NCBI RefSeq assembly: GCF_019218295.1
Contig: NZ_JAHUZF010000007.1
Location: 1 to 64,000, forward strand
Direction of reading: 5' to 3'
Length of the DNA stretch: 64,000 nucleotides
Source of the DNA: Maritimibacter sp. DP1N21-5
Lineage (GTDB): Bacteria > Pseudomonadota > Alphaproteobacteria > Rhodobacterales > Rhodobacteraceae
Of the stretch, positions 60,466 to 64,000 are shown in pieces; position 1 is the first letter of the stretch, and each line of letters opens with the position of its first letter. The notes beneath the pieces are model-generated. The model ran no database searches, was not told the origin of the DNA, and saw nothing but the letters and a program-made list of their open reading frames with translations. The position numbers were made by a program, and so were the translations under genes.

Positions 60466-61359
60466 TCAGGTCACGCGCGACGAACCCGCCATCACCGTTC
60501 GAAAGCCCGCCAGCAGCATTTCACCCTCGTCAAACACCTCTGCTGCGATACCCAACGACGACAGCGCGCCTTGATACAGGTCGCCACCGTCGACAAGCGC
60601 CACCCGCTGCCCGAGCCAGTAGGGTTTGGTCGCGGCCAGTTCAGCCCCGACGAAAACCCCCGCAATACGGGCGCGCGCCACGTCCGCTCCGAAGCGGTCC
60701 ATCATCAGGCCCGCCTCGACCGCGCCGATCCGGGCGGCCATCGCCTGCGGTTTCGACAGCATGTCATCGAAAGCGGCCAGAAAATCATTCGGCGCCTGCG
60801 GACCCTGCGGGGAAATGCCCACGGCACGCGCCGTCATGTCCATGAGCTTCCCCGTCAGAACCTGCTGGAAACTCACGATCTCGCCTGCACTGACGTGCAC
60901 CCAATGAGACACGGGACCAGGCTGGCAGACCACGCCATCGAACCCCGGCGATCCGGCAAGGAGACCCGCGACGCGAAGTGCGTCGGCAAACATGAGCGCG
61001 TCCGGCTTGTTCTGCCCGATGCCGCGCACAAGAGACACGCGAAGACGCTCGTCCCGGACCCGCGCTCGCGTCAGGTCACCCGGCCCCGGCGGTTTGCAGG
61101 GCACCGTGCGAAGATCGCCCCCACACCAGAGCCCTGGCATCGCCACCGGCCCCGCAATGATGACGTCCGTCTCGGCATCGTCTTGCAGATGACCCGCGAT
61201 CAGCCGTGCCAACGTCGGCTCGAGGTCACCGGCTCCAAGACCGTCGCTGCCATCATCCGAGGAAAGCTCGTCGAGCACCGTGCCGTCCGCATTCATGATC
61301 CAGACGCGCAGTCGGGTTCTCCCCCAATCCACCGCCATCCACTCCGACCCGACACTCAT
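60466..61359 (-). CDS. dgoK: 2-dehydro-3-deoxygalactonokinase
   Basis: Phosphorylates 2-keto-3-deoxygalactonate in galactonate catabolism. 297 residues of the DGOK (ASKHA-like) fold; MAVDWGRTRLRVWIMNADG at 8-26 is the phosphate-1 motif, and PGPVSHWVHVSAGEIVSFQQVLTG and FVGAELAATKPYW are family-typical. No aldolase (dgoA), dehydratase or transporter is adjacent, so it is an orphan pathway gene in this window. Lies between the SLC13 gene and the RTX protein, all on the minus strand. Confidence 0.9.
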   Translation of the reverse strand: MSVGSEWMAVDWGRTRLRVWIMNADGTVLDELSSDDGSDGLGAGDLEPTLARLIAGHLQDDAETDVIIAGPVAMPGLWCGGDLRTVPCKPPGPGDLTRARVRDERLRVSLVRGIGQNKPDALMFADALRVAGLLAGSPGFDGVVCQPGPVSHWVHVSAGEIVSFQQVLTGKLMDMTARAVGISPQGPQAPNDFLAAFDDMLSKPQAMAARIGAVEAGLMMDRFGADVARARIAGVFVGAELAATKPYWLGQRVALVDGGDLYQGALSSLGIAAEVFDEGEMLLAGFRTVMAGSSRVT

Positions 61360-61392
61360 GACACTTTCCCTTCTTGGCCTGCCTTGGCCCCC

Positions 61393-64000
61393 TTACCGCA
61401 CGAAAAAGAGGTCGTGAATATCGAAGGTTTGGTCCACGAAGCCCTCGAGCAGGATCGAATCCGCCCCGAACTGGATGAGAGTGTCTTCCCCCTGAACCGA
61501 GATTCCCACCGAGCGCGAGGAGATGCTGTGCATGTAGAGCCTTTCGCCCAGTGCGAAATCGCGGATCACGTCGTTTCCATCACCCTTGTAGAAATGGAAA
61601 TGGTCGGTCCCCTCTCCGCCAAGCAAGGTGTCGTCACCCCTGCCTCCGATGATGACGTCGAGTTCCGCGCCGCCGTCGATCGTGTCGGCATCGTCGCGGC
61701 CATAGATCCGGTCCTTGCCCGCGCCGCCAAACAGAAAGTCGGCGCCGCTGCCTCCGTCGATGGTGTCATTCCCGTCGTTCCCCGCGATGGAGTCTGCGCC
61801 GCTTTGCCCATAGAGCCGATCATGCCCGGTTCCACCGTAGATCGCGTCGCCCCCGTTTCCGCCGTAGATCAGGTCGTTCCCGTCTTCACCATGAAGGAAA
61901 TCCATCCAGTCGCCGCCATAGAGACGATCATTGCCGGTCCCGCCATAGAGCGCGTCGCTGCCGGCCTCGCCATAGAGGATGTCGTTATGGTCGCCTCCCC
62001 AGATCTGGTCGTCGCCATCGCCGCCCCAGACGCGGTCATCCCAGCTTCCGGCATAGACGGTGTCGTTTCCCGAGCCCGCGGTGATGGTGTCCTTGCCCCA
62101 TCCGCCCGAGATCAGGTCATCACCGTCACCGCCGTCGATTCTGTCATGCCCGCCTTCGCCATCGAGGGTGTCGTCTCCCGCGCCTCCGGACAGGCTGTCG
62201 TTCCCGATGCCGCCGAGAAGGGTGTCGTTTCCGTCATGTCCCGACAAGTAGTCGTTTCCGTCTCCCCCATTGAGCCTGTCATTGCCCAGGCGACCATAAA
62301 GCCGGTCGTTGCCGGTGCCACCGTCGAGACTGTCGTCACCCCCATCACCGTAGAGGTAATCGTTCCCGCTTTCCCCGAAGAGCGTGTTGGCCCCGGCCTC
62401 GCCATAGAGCCGGTCGTGGCCGCTTCCGCCGTAGAGAATGTCGTCACCGTCACCGCCGTAGAGATAATCATTGGCGCTTTCCCCTTTGAGCGTGTCGTTG
62501 CCGCTGCCGCCGTAGAGCTTGTCGTAACCGCTGCCACCGAAAAGGGTATCGTCGCCCTCGTCGCCGTAGAGGGTGTCGTTCTCGCTGTCGCCATAAATCG
62601 CGTCATCTCCGCTGCCACCGTAGATCACGTCGTTCGAGGATCCTCCGCGCAGCCTGTCGTTTCCGTCGCCGCCCCAGATCCGGTCCGATCCGCTGTCGCC
62701 ATAGGCAATGTCGTTACCGGCCCCGCCCCGAAGCACGTCGTTGCCCCACTGGCCGCGCAGTTCGTCGTCGCCCTCGCCGCCGTCTAGGGTGTCGTTGTGC
62801 CGCCCCCCCCACATCCGGTCGTTTCCCGCGCCGCCGGAGAGGTAGTCGTGACCATTCTGCCCATGGAGCACGTCGTCCCCGTCATCACCCGCCAGCCGGT
62901 CATTGTGGTCACCGCCATAGAGGGTGTCGTTACCCTCCCCACCTGCAAGGTTGTCATAGCCCGATTGGCCATGGATGACATCGTTGCCGGCCCCGGCATG
63001 GACCCTGTCGTTGCCCTTGTCGGTCACGATCACGTCGTCGCCATCCTCTCCATGGATGACGTCGTTCCCGGTGCCACCATGCAGATAGTCGTTCCCGGCA
63101 CCACCCCAGATCTCGTCGTCCCAGGACCCGCCATAGATCCTGTCGTCTCCGTCCCCACCTTCGAGCCTGTCCCGCCCGGAATCGCCGACGATCAAGTCGT
63201 TGCCTGCACCTCCGATGACATGGTCATGGCCGGTGCTTGCCCGCAACTCGTCGTCGCCATCACCGCCGTCGAGAAAATCGTTGCCCGACCCGCCGTCCAG
63301 ATAGTCGTTGCCGATACCGCCATAGAGCCGATCGTTGCCGGAACCGCCCGAGAGTCGGTCCCAGCCCTCGTCGCCATAGATGACATCGTTACCACTTTCG
63401 CCCGAGAGCCGATCCGCCTCCGAGCCGCCGTAGATCGTGTCATTGCCGCTTCCCCCGGCGATGCGGTCCGCCCCGGCATCGCCATAGAGCAGGTCATTGC
63501 CACCGAGGGCGCGAATGTAATCGTTGCCGTCACCCCCATGCACTTCGTCGGTGTAGCGGTCTTTCTTGTCGTCGTAGAACTTGTCATTGCCCGCGCCGAG
63601 CCAGACCCGGTCGGCGCCCAGACCGCCATAGACGGTATCGGCGCCCGCTCCGGAGTGTATGACGTCGTCACCGCTTTCGCCGTAAACCCTATCCGCGCCC
63701 TCGCCGGTCTCGATCGTATCGTTTCCTCCCTGCCCGTGTATCTCGTCGCCGTCCGTCGACCCGCTCCCCGCGAGGTCACGGAAGACGTCGTTGCCATCTC
63801 CTAGCCAGACACGCTTGTAACCAGCCCCGCCATCGACGACATCGTCACCGGCGCCGGTCGAGACGACGTCCGACCCGGTGGACAGACGGATGCGTTCGGA
63901 CCGCGAGGTTCCGATGATGCGGTCGTTGCCGGCGGTGTAGTATCTGTCGTAGGGCGGTTCCGGCTCCGGCTCTGGCTCGGTGCCTCCGCCTCCATCGGGA
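61393..64000 (-). CDS. Giant RTX (haemolysin-type calcium-binding) protein, N-terminus outside the window
   Basis: The last 868 residues of a secreted Ca-binding RTX protein; the gene enters from the right edge. The visible part begins with a DGGGG-TEPEPEPEPP linker, then about 120 residues of degenerate RTX repeats, then 72 GGxGxDxxx-type nonapeptides in unbroken register (61597-63540), then a C-terminal domain (YKGDGNDVIRDF through DIHDLFFVR) typical of type I secretion signals. Ca binding should fold the repeats into a long parallel beta-roll outside the cell. No secretion (HlyB/D-like) genes are in the window. The catalytic or adhesive part, if any, is off-window. Confidence 0.9.
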   Translation of the reverse strand, partial: PDGGGGTEPEPEPEPPYDRYYTAGNDRIIGTSRSERIRLSTGSDVVSTGAGDDVVDGGAGYKRVWLGDGNDVFRDLAGSGSTDGDEIHGQGGNDTIETGEGADRVYGESGDDVIHSGAGADTVYGGLGADRVWLGAGNDKFYDDKKDRYTDEVHGGDGNDYIRALGGNDLLYGDAGADRIAGGSGNDTIYGGSEADRLSGESGNDVIYGDEGWDRLSGGSGNDRLYGGIGNDYLDGGSGNDFLDGGDGDDELRASTGHDHVIGGAGNDLIVGDSGRDRLEGGDGDDRIYGGSWDDEIWGGAGNDYLHGGTGNDVIHGEDGDDVIVTDKGNDRVHAGAGNDVIHGQSGYDNLAGGEGNDTLYGGDHNDRLAGDDGDDVLHGQNGHDYLSGGAGNDRMWGGRHNDTLDGGEGDDELRGQWGNDVLRGGAGNDIAYGDSGSDRIWGGDGNDRLRGGSSNDVIYGGSGDDAIYGDSENDTLYGDEGDDTLFGGSGYDKLYGGSGNDTLKGESANDYLYGGDGDDILYGGSGHDRLYGEAGANTLFGESGNDYLYGDGGDDSLDGGTGNDRLYGRLGNDRLNGGDGNDYLSGHDGNDTLLGGIGNDSLSGGAGDDTLDGEGGHDRIDGGDGDDLISGGWGKDTITAGSGNDTVYAGSWDDRVWGGDGDDQIWGGDHNDILYGEAGSDALYGGTGNDRLYGGDWMDFLHGEDGNDLIYGGNGGDAIYGGTGHDRLYGQSGADSIAGNDGNDTIDGGSGADFLFGGAGKDRIYGRDDADTIDGGAELDVIIGGRGDDTLLGGEGTDHFHFYKGDGNDVIRDFALGERLYMHSISSRSVGISVQGEDTLIQFGADSILLEGFVDQTFDIHDLFFVR
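61597..63540 (-). repeat. 72 tandem RTX nonapeptide units (27-bp coding repeat)
   Basis: By hand count the reading frame holds 72 consecutive nine-residue units of the form xGGxGxDxL with no insertion or deletion. Units vary in sequence (YGGSGNDTL, HGEDGDDVI, YGDEGWDRL and so on) so this is an old array rather than a recent copy expansion. The same 27-base period generates long antisense open frames that are not genes. Confidence 0.9.

Noticed and set aside
60346..62787. Open frame of 813 codons on the plus strand over dgoK and the RTX repeats, with a similar one at 62797-63804
   Set aside because: The Val/Ala-rich periodic translation is a by-product of the 27-base RTX coding repeat read backwards. 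The minus-strand RTX and dgoK frames have clear family motifs.
61597..63540. Regular 27-base repetition that could suggest a CRISPR or satellite array
   Set aside because: There are no alternating conserved repeats and unique spacers; each 27-base unit encodes one RTX nonapeptide in a single frame.
1..64000. Search for transposases, integrases, phage genes, restriction-modification, CRISPR or other defence systems
   Set aside because: None of the open frames shows such motifs; GC and codon use look even across the window apart from the rRNA-leader-like left edge.

Overview
The window looks like chromosomal DNA of a marine-type alphaproteobacterium in the Rhodobacteraceae (Roseobacter/Paracoccus relatives). 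The evidence is high GC, an fbcFBC-ordered cytochrome bc1 operon whose cytochrome c1 carries a Paracoccus-like acidic N-terminal extension, a PetP/PetR-like regulator pair, an hdac-xseB-ispA-dxs gene string, and a DUF2783/flavin monooxygenase module in the homogentisate operon. Almost everything is housekeeping or metabolic. I see no prophage, transposase, CRISPR array or recognised defence island.

Layout. 1-499: probable leader and promoter of a leftward rRNA operon (boxA-like site), with the 16S gene off the left edge. 500-7314: homogentisate catabolic operon (MBL-fold protein, FAD monooxygenase, DUF2783, hmgA, maiA, fahA) facing a MarR regulator, with two matching palindromic operators between them. 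7389-9467: tRNA-Leu(CAG), an NDUFA9-like protein and uppP. 9683-17249: glutamate synthase locus in which gltD and gltB are separated by a secreted protein and an alpha/beta hydrolase. 17319-21896: RibD/DHFR-like protein, a very small membrane ORF, mtgA, a GST, queG and a di-haem peroxidase behind an FNR-type box. 21960-25482: small hypothetical genes, ilvE and the petP/petR-like pair. 25493-30445: GST, HDAC-like amidohydrolase, xseB, ispA and dxs (isoprenoid supply) and a tiny exported protein.

30442-37866: SDR and ABC-F genes, the purine salvage pair ade-amn, HU, a P-loop kinase and a YdeI-like protein. 38033-43573: EamA transporter, GST with a divergent WYL regulator that appears to start at CTG, ccdA plus a periplasmic thioredoxin, an AEC transporter and aroC. 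43690-47984: EamA transporter, then a TPP riboswitch controlling thiBPQ. 48054-51174: petABC. 51460-54386: PaiB-like FMN protein, mtaB, dapF and tRNA-Lys(TTT). 54479-58581: small membrane protein, PAP2 phosphatase, then an HTH-only ModE, a palindromic Mo-box-like site and modABC. 58588-64000: SLC13-type transporter, 2-dehydro-3-deoxygalactonokinase, and the C-terminal 868 residues of a giant RTX protein with 72 nonapeptides in unbroken register.

The best candidates for something under-described are: the homogentisate operon, which has a flavin hydroxylase but no 4-hydroxyphenylpyruvate dioxygenase and an MBL protein with a broken metal motif; the two extra genes embedded in the GOGAT locus together with a shared promoter motif; the PetR-like regulator with an eroded phosphorylation site; and the unusually regular RTX protein.
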